Assembly: GCF_051014445.1 (NCBI RefSeq)
Contig: NC_135136.1
Coordinates: forward strand, 26,678,001 to 26,742,000
Source: Colletes latitarsis
Lineage: Eukaryota > Arthropoda > Insecta > Hymenoptera > Colletidae
DNA length: 64,000 bases
Reading direction: 5' to 3'
The stretch's first letter is position 1. Every line of letters starts with the position of its first letter. A program made the translations under genes and the position numbers. Below, in pieces: positions 36,358-50,498 of this stretch. Under the pieces are notes generated by a model, which was not told the origin of the DNA, ran no database searches, and was given only the letters and a program-made list of their open reading frames with translations.

Positions 36358-39300
36358 CTACGTGATTAAAACCCGAATAAACCCAGGATCTCGCCAACAA
36401 GTATGCGAAGGAGGCAAAATCATGGGCCAGATGCGAGCATAATCCAGACCTAACCGGTTTTATCCTCCAAAATATTGATCGAAACCAGGTTTAATTGTCT
36501 GTTTCAGTGTGGTACCACATTACTACGTGATTCAAACCAGGGAAAACCAAGGATCTGGCCAATAAGAATGCGGAAAAGGCAAAATCATGAGCCAGATGCG
36601 GGAATAACCCAGACCTAACCGGTGATATCCTCTAAAATATTGATCGAAACCAGGTTTAATTGACTGTTTCAATGTGGTACCACATTACTACGTGATTCAA
36701 ATCCGAGAAAGCCCAGGATCTGGCAAAAAGTATGCGAAGCAGGCAAAATCATTAGCCAGATGCGGGCATAACCCAGACCTAACCCAGACCTAACCGGTGT
36801 TATCCTCTAAAATATTGATCGAAACCAAGTTTAATGTACTGTTTCAGTGTGGTACCACATTACTACGTGATTCAAACCAGAGAAAACCAAGGATCTGGCC
36901 AACAGGTATGCGAAGAAGGCAGAATCATGAGCCAGATGCGGGCATAACTCACACCTAACCGGTGTTATCCTCTAAAATATTGATCGAAACCAGGTTTAAT
37001 TGACTGTTTCAATGGGGTACCACATTACTACGTGATTCAAATCCGAGAAAACCCAGGATCTGGCAAAAAGTATGCGAAGCAGGCAAAATCATTAGCCAGA
37101 TGCGGGCATAACCCAGACCTAACCCAGTCCTAACCGGTGTTATCCTCTAAAATATTGATCGAAACCAAGTTTAATGTACTGTTTCAGTGTGGTACCACAT
37201 TACTACGTGATTCAAACCAGAGAAAACCAAGGATCTGGCCATTGGGTATGCGAAGAAGGCAGAATCATGAGCCAGATGCGGGCATAACACTGACCTAACC
37301 CAGACCTAACCGGTGTTATCCTCTAAAATATTGATCGAAACCAAGTTTAATGGACTATTTCAGTGTGGTACCACATTGCTACGTTATTCAAACCAGAGAA
37401 AACCCAGGATCTGACCAACAAGTATGCGAAGAAGGCAAAATCATGGGTCAGATGCAGGCATAACCCAGACCTAACCCAGACCTAACCGGTGTTATCTTCT
37501 AAAATATTGATCGAAACCAAGTTTAATGTACTGTTTCAGTGTGGTACCACATTACTACGTGATTCAAACCAGAGAAAACCAAGGATCTGGCTAACAGGTA
37601 TGCGAAGTATGCAACATCATGAGCCAGATGCGGGCATAACACAGACCTAACCCAGACCTAACCGGTGTTATCCTCTAAAATATTGATCGAAATCAAGTTT
37701 AATGTACTGTTTCAGTGTGGTACCACATTACTACGTGATTCAAACCAGAGAAAACCAAGGATCTGGCTAACAGGTATGCGAAGAAGGCAAAATCATGAGC
37801 CAGATGCGGGCATAACCCAGACCTAACCCAGACTTAACCGCTGTTACCGACTAAAATACTGACCGAATCCAGGTTTAATTGACTGTTACTGTGTGGTACC
37901 ACATTACTACGTGAATCAAACCCGGAAATCCCAAAGATATGAGCAACAAGTATGCGAAGTATGAAACATCATGAGCCAGATGCGGGCATAACCCAGACCT
38001 AACCCAGACCTAACCGGTGTTATCTTCTAAAATATTGATCGAAATCAAGTTTAATGTACTGTTTCAGTGTGGTACCACATTACTACGTGATTCAAACCAG
38101 AGAAAACCAAGGATCTGGCTAACAGGTATGCGAAGTATGCAACATCATGAGCAAGATGCGGGCATAACCCAGACCTAACCCAGACCTAACCGGTGTTATC
38201 GTCTAAAATATTGATCGAAACCAAGTTTAATGTACTGTTTCAGTGTGGTACCACATTACTACGTGATTCAAACCAGAGAAAACCAAGGATCTGGCCAACG
38301 GGTATGCGAAGAAGGCAGAATCACGAGCCAGATGCGGGCATAACACTGACCTAACCCAGACCTAACCGGTGTTATCCTCTAAAATATTGATCGAAACCAA
38401 GTTTAATGGACTGTTTCAGTGTGGTACCACATTACTACGTGATTAAAACCCGAAAAACCCCAGGATCTGGCCAACAAGTTGGCGAAGAAAGCTAAATCAT
38501 GAGACAGATGCGGGCATAACCATGACCTAACCCAGACCTAACCGGTGTTATCCTCTAAAATATTGATCGAAACCAAGTTTAATGGACTATTTCAGTGTGG
38601 TACCACATTGCTACGTTATTCAAACCAGAGAAAACCCAGGATCTGACCAACAAGTATGCGAAGAAGGCAAAATCATGGGTCAGATGCAGGCATAACCCAG
38701 ACCTAACCCAGACCTAACCGGTGTTATCTTCTAAAATATTGATCGAAATCAAGTTTAATGTACTGTTTCAGTGTGGTACCACATTACTACGTGATTCAAA
38801 CCAGGGAAAACCAAGGATCTGGCTAACAGGTATGCGAAGAAGGCAAAATCATGAGCCAGATGCGTGCATAACCCAGACCTGACCCAGACTTAACCGCTGT
38901 TACCGACTAAAATACTGACAGAATCCAGGTTTAATTGACTGTTACTGTGTGGTACCACATTACTACGTGAATAAAACCCGGAAATCCCAAAGATATGAGC
39001 AACAAGTATGCGAAGTATGCAACATCATGAGCCAGATGCGGGCATAACCCAGACCTAACCCAGACCTAACCGGTGTTACCGACTAAAATACTGACCGAAT
39101 CCAGGTTTAGTTGACTGGTACTGTGTGGTACCACATTACTACGTGATTCAAACCCGAAAGAACCCAAGATCTGGCCAACAAGTGTGCGAAGAAGGCAGAA
39201 TCATGAGCCAGATGCGGGCATAACCCTGACCTAACCCAGACCTAACCGGTGTTACCGACTAAAATACTGACCGAAACCAGGATTAATTGACTGTTTCAAT

Positions 39301-39780
39301 GTGGTACCACATTACTGCGTTATTCAAACCAGAGAAAACCAAGGATCTGGCCATTAAGAATGCGGGAAAGGCAAAATCATGAGCCAGATGCGGGCATAAC
39401 CCAGACCTAACCCAGACCTAACCGGTTTTATCATCTAAAATATTGATCGAAACCTAGTTTAACGGACTGTTTCATTGTGGTACCACATTACTACGTGATT
39501 CAAACCCGAAAAACCCCAGGATCTGGCCAACGAGAATGCGGAAATGGCAAAACCATGAGCCAGATGCGGGCATAACACAGACCTAACCCAGACCTAACCG
39601 GTGTTATCCTCTAAAATATTGATCGAAACCTAGTTTAACGGACTGTTTCAATGTGGTACCACATTACTACGTGATTCAAACCAGAGAAAACCCAGGATCT
39701 GGCCAACGAGAATGCGGAAATGGCAAAACCATGAGCCAGATGCGGGCATAACCCAAGACCTAACCCAGACCTAACCGGTG
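36358..39780 (+). repeat. Domain 3 long duplication, copy 2
   Basis: This is the counterpart of 30,410-35,240 without the inner 1,408-bp duplication. It keeps the three single-11-mer monomers at 36,443, 36,608 and 36,948. An extra base in ACCCAAGACC at about 39,751 makes one monomer 177 bp. Confidence 0.9.
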
Positions 39781-40575
39781 TTATCCTCTAAAATATTGAT
39801 CGAAACCTAGTTTAACGGACTGTTTCAGTGTGGTACCACATTACTACGTGATTCAAACCAGAGAAAACCCAGGATCTGGCCAACGAGAATGCGGAAATGG
39901 CAAAACCATGAGCCAGATGCGGGCATAACCCAGACCTAACCCAGACCTAACCAGTGTTATCCTCTAAAATATTGATCGAAACCTAGTTTAACGGACTGTT
40001 TCAGTGTGGTACCACATTACTGCGTTATTCAAACCAGAGAAAACCAAGGATCTGGCCAACGAGAATGCGGAAATGGCAAAACCATGAGCCAGATGCGGGC
40101 ATAACACAGACCTAACCCAGACCTAACCGGTGTTATCCTCTAAAATATTGATCGAAACCTACTTTAACGGCCTGTTTCACTGTGGTACCACATTACTGCG
40201 TTATTCAAACCAGAGAAAACCCAGAATCTGGCCAACGAGAATGCGGAAATGGCAAAACCATGAGCCAGATGCGGGCATAACCCAGACCTAACCCAGACCT
40301 AACCAGTGTTATCCTCTAAAATATTGATCGAAACCTAGTTTAACGGACTGTTTCAGTGTGGTACCACATTACTACGTGATTCAAACCAGAGAAAACCCAG
40401 GATCTGGCCAACGAGAATGCGGAAATGGCAAAACCATGAGCCAGATGCGGGCATAACCCAGGCCTAACCCAGACCTAACCAGAGTTATCCTCTAAAATAT
40501 TGATCGAAACCTAGTTTAACGGACTGTTTCAGTGTGGTACCACATTACTACGTGATTCAAACCAGAGAAAACCCA
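39519..40575 (+). repeat. Homogenised single-monomer block (six units)
   Basis: Six consecutive monomers begin at 39,519, 39,695, 39,872, 40,048, 40,224 (GAATCT in place of GGATCT) and 40,400. All share AACGAGAATGCGGAAATGGC and CGAAACCTAGTTTAACGG, with small changes (ACTTTAACGGCC at about 40,160). Elsewhere adjacent monomers are different types, so this block was amplified one monomer at a time. Confidence 0.9.
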
Positions 40576-41380
40576 GGATCTGGCCAACAAGAATGCGAAG
40601 AAGGGTAAATCATGGGTCAGATGCGGGCATAACCCTGACCTAACCCAGACCTAACCGGTGTTATCTTCTAAAATATTGATCGAAACCAAGTTTAATGTAC
40701 TGTTTCAGTGTGGTACCACATTACTACGTGATTCAAACCAGAGAAAACCAAGGATCTGGCCAACTGGTATGCGAAGAAGGCAAAAACATGAGCCAGATGC
40801 GGGCATAACCTAGACCTTACCCAGACCTAACCGGTGTTACCGACTAAAATACTGACCGAATCCAGTTTTAATTGACTGGTATTGTGTGGTACCACATTAC
40901 TACGTGATTCAAACCCGAAAAAACCCAGGATCTGGCCAACAAGTATGCGGAGAAGGCGAAATCATGAGCCAGATGCGGGCATAACCCAGTCCTAACCCTG
41001 ACCTAACCGGTTTTATCCTCTAAAATATTGATGGAAACCAGGTTTAATTGTCTGTTTCAGTGTGGTACCGCATTACTACGTGATTAAAACCCGAAAAAAC
41101 CCAGGATCTCGCCAACAAGTTGGCGAAGAAAGCTAAATCATGAGCCAGATGCGGGCATAACCAAGACCTAACCCAGACCTAACCGGTGTTATCCTCTAAA
41201 ATATTGATCGAATCCAAGTGTAACGGACTGTTTCTGTGTGGTACCACATTACTGCGTGATTCAAACCCGAAAAAACCCAGGATCTGGCCAACAAGAATGC
41301 GGAAAAGGCAAAATCATGAGCCAGATTCGGTTATAACCCAGACCTAACCCAGACCTAACCGGTGTTACCGACTAAAATAC

Positions 41381-44300
41381 TGATCGAAACCAAGTTTAAT
41401 GGACTGTTCCAGTGTGGTACCATAATTACTACGTGATTCAAACCAGAAAAAACCCATGATCTGACCAACAAGTATGCGAAGAATGCAAAATCATGAGCCA
41501 GTTGCGGGCATAACACAGACCTAACCCAGACCTAATCGGTTTTATCCTCTAAAATATTGACCGAATCCAGGTTTAATTGACTGTTACTGTGTGGTACCAC
41601 AATACTACGTGATTCAAACCCGAAAATTCCCAGGATCTGACCAACAAGTATGCGAAGAATGCAAAATCATGAGCCAGATGCGGGCATAACCCAGACCTAA
41701 CTCAGACCTAACCGGTTTTATCCTCTAAAATATTAATCGAAACCAGGTTTAATTGACTGTTACTGTATGGTACCACATTACTACGTGATTAATACCCGAA
41801 AAAACCCAGGATCTGGCCAACAACTACGCGAAGAAGGTAAAATCATTAGCCAGATGCGGGCATAACCCAGACCTAACCCAGACCAAGCCCGTGTTACCGA
41901 CTAAAATACAGACCGAAACCAGGTTTAATTGACTGTTACTGTGTGGTACCACATTACTACGTGATACAAACCCGAATAAACACGGGATCTGGCCAACAAG
42001 AATGCGGAAAAGGCAAAATCATGAGCCAGATGCGGCCATAACCCAGACCTAACCCACACCTAACCGGTGTTACCGACTAAAATACTGACCGAATCCAGGT
42101 TTAATTGACTGCTACTATGTGGTACCACATTTCTACGTGATACAAACCCGAAAATTCCCAGGATCTGGCCAACAACTATGCGAAGAAGGCAAAATCATGA
42201 GCCAGATGCGGGCATAACCCAGACCTAACCCAGACCTAACCGGTGTTATACTCTAAAATATTGATCGAATCCAAGTGTAATGGACTGTTTCTGTGTGGTA
42301 CCACATTACTGCGTGATTCAAACCCGAAAATACCCAGGATCTGGCCAACAAGAATGCGGAAAAGGCAAAATCATGAGCCCGATTCGGTTATAACCCAGAC
42401 CTAACCCAGACCTAACCGGTGTTACCGACTAAAATACTGATCGAAACCAAGTTTAATGGACTGTTCCAGTGTGGTACCATAATTACTACGTGATTCAAAC
42501 CAGAAAAAACCCAGGGTCTGACCAACAAGTATGCGAAGAATGCAAAATCATGAGCCAGTTGCGGGCATAACACAGACCTAACCCAGACCTAATCGGGTTT
42601 ATCCTCTAAAATATTGACCGAATCCAGGTTTAATTGACTGTTACTGTGTGGTACCACATTACTACGCGATTCAAACCCGAAAAAACCCAGGATCTGGCCA
42701 ATAAGAATGCGGAAAAGGCAAAATCATGAGCCAGATGCGGGCATAACCCAGACCTAGCCCAGACCTAACCTGTTTTATCCTCTAAAATATTGATCGAAAC
42801 CAAGTTTAATGGACTGTTTCTGTGTGGTACCACATTACTGCGTGATTCAAACCCGAAAATACCCAGGATCTGGTCAACAAGAATGCGGGAAAGTCGAAAT
42901 CATGAGCGAGATGCGGGCATAACCCAGACCTAACCCAGACCTAACTGGTGTTACCGACTAAAATACTGACCGAATCCAGGTTTAATTGACTGATACTGTG
43001 TGTTACCACATTACTACGTGATACAAACCCTAAAAAACCCAGGATCTGGCCAACAAGTATGCGAAGAAGGCACAATCATGAGCCAGATGCGGGCATAACC
43101 CAGACCTAACCCAGACCTAACCGGTCTTATCCTCTAAAATATTGATCGAAACCAAGTATAATGGACTGTTTCAGTGTGGTACCGTAATTACTACGTGATT
43201 CAAACCCTAAAAAAACTCAGGATCCGGCCAACAAGTATGCGAAGAAGGCAAAATCATGAGCCAGATGCGGGCATAACCCAGACCTAACCGAGACCTAACC
43301 GGTGTTATACTCTAAAATATTGATCGAATCCAAGTTTAACGGACTGTTTCTGTGTGGTACCACATTACTGCGTGATTCAAACCCGAAAAAATCCAGGATC
43401 TGGCCAACAAGAATGCGGAAAAGGCAAAATCATGAGCCAGATGCGGTCATAACCCAGACCTAACCCAGACCTAACCGGTGTTACCGACTAAAATACTGAC
43501 CGAATCCAGGTTTAATTGACTGTTACTGTGTGGTACCACATTACTACGTGATACAAACCCGAAAATTACCAGGATATGGCCAACAAGTATGCGAAGAACG
43601 CAAAATCATGAGCCAGATGCGGGCATAACCCAGACCTAACCCAGACCTAATCGGTTTTATCCTCTAAAATATTGATCGAAACCAGGCTTAATTGTCTGTT
43701 TCAGTGTGGTTCCACATTACTACGTGATTCAAACCCTACAAAACCCAGGATCTGGCCAACAAGTATGCGAAGAAGGCAAAATCATGAGCCAGGTGCGGTC
43801 ATAACCCAGACCTAACCCAGACCTAACCGGTGTTACCGACTAAAATACTGACCGAATCCAGGTTTAATCGACTGTTACTGTGTGGTACCACATTACTACG
43901 TGATACAAACCCGAAAATTCCCAGGATCTGGCCAACAACTATGCGAAGAAGGCAAAATCATGAGCCAGATGCGGGCATAACCCAGACCTAACCCAGACCT
44001 AACCGGTGTTATACTCTAAAATATTGATTGAATCCAAGTGTAACGGACTGTTTCTGTGTGGTACCACATTACTGCGTGATTCAAACCCGAAAATACCCAG
44101 GATCTGGTCAACAAGTATGCGAAGAATGCAAAATCATGAGCCAGATGCGGGCATTACCCAGACCTAACTCAGACCTAACCGGTTTTATCTTCTAAAATGT
44201 GGATCGAAACCAGGTTTAATTGATTGTTACTGTGTGGTACCACATTACTACGTGATTAATACCCGAAAAAACCCAGGATCTGGCCAACAACTATGCGAAG

Positions 44301-44708
44301 AAGGTAAAATCATTAGCCAGATGCGGGCATAACCCAGACCTAACCCAGACCTAACCGGTGTTACCGACTAAAATACTGACCGAATCCAGGTTTAATTGAC
44401 TGTTAGTGTGTGGTATCACATTACTACGTTATTCAAACCAGAGAAAACCAAAGATCTGTCCAACAAGTGTTCGAAGAAGGCAAAATCATGGGCCAGATGC
44501 GGGCATAACCCAGACCTAACCCAGACCTAACCAGTGTTATCCTTTAAAATGTGGATCGAAACCAGGTTTAATTGACTGTTTCATTGTGGTACCACATTAC
44601 TACGTGATTCAAACCCGAAAAAACCCAGGATCTGGCCAACAAGAATGCGGAAAAGGCAAAATCATGAGCCAGATGCGGTCATAACCCAGACCTAACCCAG
44701 ACCTAACC
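41381..44708 (+). repeat. Domain 4 duplication D, copy 1 (about 19 monomers)
   Basis: The variant order is repeated at 45,422-47,866. The offset is 4,041 before about 42,460 and about 3,158 after 43,340, because copy 2 lacks five monomers. Shared markers are CAACTACGCGAAGAAGG, CCAAGCCCGTGTTACC, CCAGGATATGGCC, and GTGTTCGAAGAAGG. Confidence 0.9.
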
Positions 44709-45420
44709 GGTGTTACCGACTAAAATACTGACCGAATCCAGGTTTAATTGACTGTTACTGTGTGGTACCACATTACTACGTGATACAAACCCGAAAATTC
44801 CCAGGATCTGGCCAACAACTATGCGAAGAAGGCAAAATCATGAGCCAGATGCGGGCATTACCCAGACCTAACCGGTGTTATACTCTAAAATATTGATCGA
44901 AACCAGGTTTAATTGACTGTTTCAGTGTGGTACCACATTACTGCGTGATTCAAACCCGAAAAAACCCAGGATCTGGCCAACAAGAATGCGGAAAAGGCAA
45001 AATCATGAGCCAGATGCGGTCATAACCCAGACCTAACCCAGACCTAACCGGTGTTACCGACTAAAATACTGACCGAATCCAGGTTTAATTGACTGTTACT
45101 GTGTGGTACCACATTACTACGTGATACAAACCCGAAAATTCCCAGGATCTGGCCAACAACTATGCGAAGAAGGCAAAATCATGAGCCAGATGCGGGCATA
45201 ACCCAGACCCAACCCAGACCTAACCGGTGTTATTCTCTAAAATATTGATCGAAACCAGGTTTAATTGACTGTTTCAGTGTGGTACCACATTACTGCGTGA
45301 TTCAAACCCGAAAAAACCCAGGATCTGGCCAACAAGAATGCGGAAAAGGCAAAATCATGAGCCAGATGCGGTTATAACCCAGACCTAACCCAGACCTAAC
45401 CGGTGTTACCGACTAAAATA
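44640..45420 (+). repeat. A/B dimer block 1
   Basis: Two monomer types alternate. Type A has GTTACCGACTAAAATACTG, GTTACTGTG, GATACAAACCCGAAAATTC and CAACAACTATGCG. Type B has GTTATACTC or GTTATTCTC, GTTTCAGTG, GATTCAAACCCGAAAAAAC and CAACAAGAATGCGG. The repeating period is 352 bp, less 11 where the single-11-mer B monomer at 44,861-44,871 sits. Confidence 0.88.
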
Positions 45421-45421
45421 C

Positions 45422-47866
45422 TGATCGAAACCAAGTTTAATGGACTGTTCCAGTGTGGTACCATAATTACTACGTGATTCAAACCAGAAAAAACCCATGA
45501 TCTGACCAACAAGTATGCGAAGAATGCAAAATCATGAGCCAGTTGCGGGCATAACACAGACCTAACCCAGACCTAATCGGTTTTATCCTCTAAAATATTG
45601 ACCGAATCCAGGTTTAATTGACTGTTACTGTGTGGTACCACAATACTACGTGATTCAAACCCGAAAATTCCCAGGATCTGACCAACAAGTATGCGAAGAA
45701 TGCAAAATCATGAGCCAGATGCGGGCATAACCCAGACCTAACTCAGACCTAACCGGTTTTATCCTCTAAAATATTAATCGAAACCAGGTTTAATTGACTG
45801 TTACTGTATGGTACCACATTACTACGTGATTAATACCCGAAAAAACCCAGGATCTGGCCAACAACTACGCGAAGAAGGTAAAATCATTAGCCAGATGCGG
45901 GCATAACCCAGACCTAACCCAGACCAAGCCCGTGTTACCGACTAAAATACAGACCGAAACCAGGTTTAATTGACTGTTACTGTGTGGTACCACATTACTA
46001 CGTGATACAAACCCGAATAAACCCGGGATCTGGCCAACAAGAATGCGGAAAAGGCAAAATCATGAGCCAGATGCGGCCATAACCCAGACCTAACCCACAC
46101 CTAACCGGTGTTACCGACTAAAATACTGACCGAATCCAGGTTTAATTGACTGCTACTATGTGGTACCACATTTCTACGTGATACAAACCCGAAAATTCCC
46201 AGGATCTGGCCAACAACTATGCGAAGAAGGCAAAATCATGAGCCAGATGCGGGCATAACCCAGACCTAACCCAGACCTAACCGGTGTTATACTCTAAAAT
46301 ATTGATCGAATCCAAGTGTAATGGACTGTTTCTGTGTGGTACCACATTACTGCGTGATTCAAACCCGAAAATACCCAGGATCTGGCCAACAAGAATGCGG
46401 AAAAGGCAAAATCATGAGCCCGATTCGGTTATAACCCAGACCTAACCCAGACCTAACCGGTGTTACCGACTAAAATACTGATCGAAACCAAGTTTAACGG
46501 ACTGTTTCTGTGTGGTACCACATTACTGCGTGATTCAAACCCGAAAAAATCCAGGATCTGGCCAACAAGAATGCGGAAAAGGCAAAATCATGAGCCAGAT
46601 GCGGTCATAACCCAGACCTAACCCAGACCTAACCGGTGTTACCGACTAAAATACTGACCGAATCCAGGTTTAATTGACTGTTACTGTGTGGTACCACATT
46701 ACTACGTGATACAAACCCGAAAATTACCAGGATATGGCCAACAAGTATGCGAAGAACGCAAAATCATGAGCCAGATGCGGGCATAACCCAGACCTAACCC
46801 AGACCTAATCGGTTTTATCCTCTAAAATATTGATCGAAACCAGGCTTAATTGTCTGTTTCAGTGTGGTTCCACATTACTACGTGATTCAAACCCTACAAA
46901 ACCCAGGATCTGGCCAACAAGTATGCGAAGAAGGCAAAATCATGAGCCAGGTGCGGTCATAACCCAGACCTAACCCAGACCTAACCGGTGTTACCGACTA
47001 AAATACTGACCGAATCCAGGTTTAATCGACTGTTACTGTGTGGTACCACATTACTACGTGATACAAACCCGAAAATTCCCAGGATCTGGCCAACAACTAT
47101 GCGAAGAAGGCAAAATCATGAGCCAGATGCGGGCATAACCCAGACCTAACCCAGACCTAACCGGTGTTATACTCTAAAATATTGATTGAATCCAAGTGTA
47201 ACGGACTGTTTCTGTGTGGTACCACATTACTGCGTGATTCAAACCCGAAAATACCCAGGATCTGGTCAACAAGTATGCGAAGAATGCAAAATCATGAGCC
47301 AGATGCGGGCATTACCCAGACCTAACTCAGACCTAACCGGTTTTATCTTCTAAAATGTGGATCGAAACCAGGTTTAATTGATTGTTACTGTGTGGTACCA
47401 CATTACTACGTGATTAATACCCGAAAAAACCAAGGATCTGGCCAACAACTATGCGAAGAAGGTAAAATCATTAGCCAGATGCGGGCATAACCCAGACCTA
47501 ACCCAGACCTAACCGGTGTTACCGACTAAAATACTGGCCGAATCCAGGTTTAATTGACTGTTAGTGTGTGGTATCACATTACTACGTTATTCAAACCAGA
47601 GAAAACCAAAGATCTGTCCAACAAGTGTTCGAAGAAGGCAAAATCATGGGCCAGATGCGGGCATAACCCAGACCTAACCCAGACCTAACCAGTGTTATCC
47701 TTTAAAATGTGGATCGAAACCAGGTTTAATTGACTGTTTCATTGTGGTACCACATTACTACGTGATTCAAACCCGAAAAAACCCAGGATCTGGCCAACAA
47801 GAATGCGGAAAAGGCAAAATCATGAGCCAGATGCGGTCATAACCCAGACCTAACCCAGACCTAATC
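45422..47866 (+). repeat. Domain 4 duplication D, copy 2 (five monomers deleted)
   Basis: At about 46,499 the copy switches within one monomer, from a sequence matching 42,458 to one matching about 43,340. The chimeric monomer reads GATCGAAACCAAGTTTAACGG. The deletion of about 883 bases is close to five whole monomers and keeps phase. Confidence 0.9.
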
Positions 47867-48119
47867 GGGTTTATCCTCTAAAATATTGACCGAATCCAGG
47901 TTTAATTGACTGTTACTGTGTGGTACCACATTACTACGTGATTCAAACCCGAAAAAACCCAGGATCTGGACAATAAGAGTGCGGAAAAGGCAAAATCATG
48001 AGCCAGATGCGGGCATAACCCAGACCTAGCCCAGACCTAACCTGTTTTATCCTCTAAAATATTGATCGAAACCAAGTTTAATGGACTGTTTCTGTGTGGT
48101 ACCACATTACTACGTGATA

Positions 48120-49090
48120 CAAACCCGAAAATTCCCAGGATCTGGCCAACAACTATGCGAAGAAGGCAAAATCATGAGCCAGATGCGGTCATAACCCAGA
48201 CCTAACCCAGACCTAACCGGTGTTACCGACTAAAATACTGACCGAATCCAGGTTTAATTGACTGTTACTGTGTGGTACCACATTACTACGTGATACAAAC
48301 CCGAAAATTCCCAGGATCTGGCCAACAACTATGCGAAGAAGGCAAAATCATGAGCCAGATGCGGGCATTACCCAGACCTAACCGGTGTTATACTCTAAAA
48401 TATTGATCGAAACCAGGTTTAATTGACTGTTTCAGTGTGGTACCACATTACTGCGTGATTCAAACCCGAAAAAACCCAGGATCTGGCCAACAAGAATGCG
48501 GAAAAGGCAAAATCATGAGCCAGATGCGGTCATAACCCAGACCTAACCCAGACCTAACCGGTGTTACCGACTAAAATACTGACCGAATCCAGGTTTAATT
48601 GACTGTTACTGTGTGGTACCACATTACTACGTGATACAAACCCGAAAATTCCCAGGATCTGGCCAACAACTATGCGAAGAAGGCAAAATCATGAGCCAGA
48701 TGCGGGCATAACCCAGACCCAACCCAGACCTAACCGGTGTTATTCTCTAAAATATTGATCGAAACCAGGTTTAATTGACTGTTTCAGTGTGGTACCACAT
48801 TACTGTGTGATTCAAACCCGAAAAAACCCAGGATCTGGCCAACAAGAATGCGGAAAAGGCAAAATCATGAGCCAGATGCGGTCATAACCCAGACCTAACC
48901 CAGACCTAACCGGTGTTACCGACTAAAATACTGACCGAATCCAGGTTTAATTGACTGTTACTGTGTGGTACCACATTACTACGTGATACAAACCCGAAAA
49001 TTTCCAGGATCTGGCTAACAACTATGCGAAGAAGGCAAAATCATGAGCCAGATGCGGGCATAACCCAGACCTAACCCAGACCTAACTAGT
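48120..49090 (+). repeat. A/B dimer block 2
   Basis: The same alternation as at 44,640-45,420 occurs here, including the single-11-mer B monomer at 48,371-48,381 and the CCCAGACCCAACCC variant about two monomers later. GATTCAAACC is preceded by CTGTGT instead of CTGCGT at about 48,803. Confidence 0.88.
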
Positions 49091-50498
49091 GTTATCCTTT
49101 AAAATGTGGATCGAAACCAGGTTTAATTGACTGTTTCATTGTGGTACCACATTACTACGTGATTCAAACCCTAAAAAACCCAGGATCTGACCAACAAGTA
49201 TGCGAAGAAGGCAAAATCATGAGCCAGATGCGGGCATAACCCAGACCTAACCCAGACCTAACCGGTGTTATCCTCTAAAATATTGATCGAATCCAAGTTT
49301 AACGGGCTGTTTCTGTGTGGTACCACATTACTACGTGATACAAACCCGAAAATTCCCAGGATCTGGCCAACAACTATGCGAAGAAGGCAAAATCATGAGC
49401 CAGATGCGGGCATAACCCAGACCTAACCCAGACCTAACCGGTGTTATACTCTAAAATATTGATCGAAACCAAGTGTAATGGACAGTTTCTGTGTGGTACC
49501 ACATTACTGCGTGATTCAAACCCGAAAAAACCCAGGATCTGGCCAACAAGAATGCGGAAAAGGCAAAATCATGAGCCAGATTCGGTTATAACCCAGACCA
49601 AACCCAGACCTAACCGGTGTTACCGACTAAAATACTGATCGAAACCAAGTTTAATGGACTGTTCCAGTGTGGTACCATAATTACTACGTGATTCAAACCA
49701 GAAAAAACCCAGGATCTGACCAACAAGTATGCGAAGAATGCAAAATCATGAGCCAGTTGCGGGCATAACACAGACCTAACCCAGACCTAATCGGGTTTAT
49801 CCTCTAAAATATTGACCGAATCCAGGTTTAATTGACTGTTACTGTGTGGTACCACATTACTACGTGATTCAAACCCGAAAAAACCCAGGATCTGGACAAT
49901 AAGAATGCGGAAAAGGCAAAATCATGAGCCAGATGCGGGCATAACCCAGACCTAGCCCAGACCTAACCTTTTTTATCCTCTAAAATATTGATCGAAACCA
50001 AGTTTAATGGACTGTTTCTGTGTGGTACCACATTATTGCGTGATTCAAACCCGAAAAAACCCAGGATCTGGTTAACAAGAATGCGGGAAAGGCGAAATCA
50101 TGAGCCAGATGCGGGCATAACCCAGACCTAACCCAGACCTAACTGGTGTTACCGACTAAAATACTGACTGAATCCAGGTTTAATTGACTGTTACTGTGTG
50201 TTACCACATTACTACGTGATACAAACCCTAAAAAACCCAGGATCTGGCCAACAAGTATGCGAAGAAGGCAAAATCATGAGCCAGATGCGGGCATAACACA
50301 GACCTAACCCAGACCTAACCGCTGTTATCCTCGAAAATATTGATCGAAACCAAGTTTAATGGACTGTTCCAGAGTGGTACCATAATTACTACGTGATTCA
50401 AACCCGAAAAAACCCAGGATCTGACCAACAAGTATGCGAAGAATGCAAAATCATGAGCCAGTTGCGGGCATAACCCAGACCTAACCCAGACCTAACCG
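48190..50498 (+). repeat. 15-monomer tandem duplication E, copy 1
   Basis: The order of about 13 monomers is repeated 2,632 bases downstream (15 monomers minus 8). Markers include TTACTGTGTGATTC (48,801 and 51,433), AACGGGCTGTTTC, and CCGCTGTTATCCTCG. The match ends at about 50,498/53,130 at the CCGGT box. Confidence 0.92.

Larger units (their letters stand above)
30410..40575 (+). repeat. Array domain 3
   Basis: Variants typical of this domain are CCCAAAGATATGAGC (near 31,980, 33,036, 33,388, 34,444, 37,931 and 38,987), GAAGTATGCAACATCATG, GCATAACACTGACC and CGAAATCAAGTTTAATG. It contains a long segmental duplication, an exact 8-monomer tandem duplication and a homogenised single-monomer block at its right end. 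Confidence 0.8.

Noticed and set aside
49441..49638. 65-residue open frame on the plus strand with a near-identical partner at 61,931-62,128
   Set aside because: The similarity reflects the 12,490-base offset duplication of the array itself. It spans about 1.1 monomers and other copies of the same region are interrupted.
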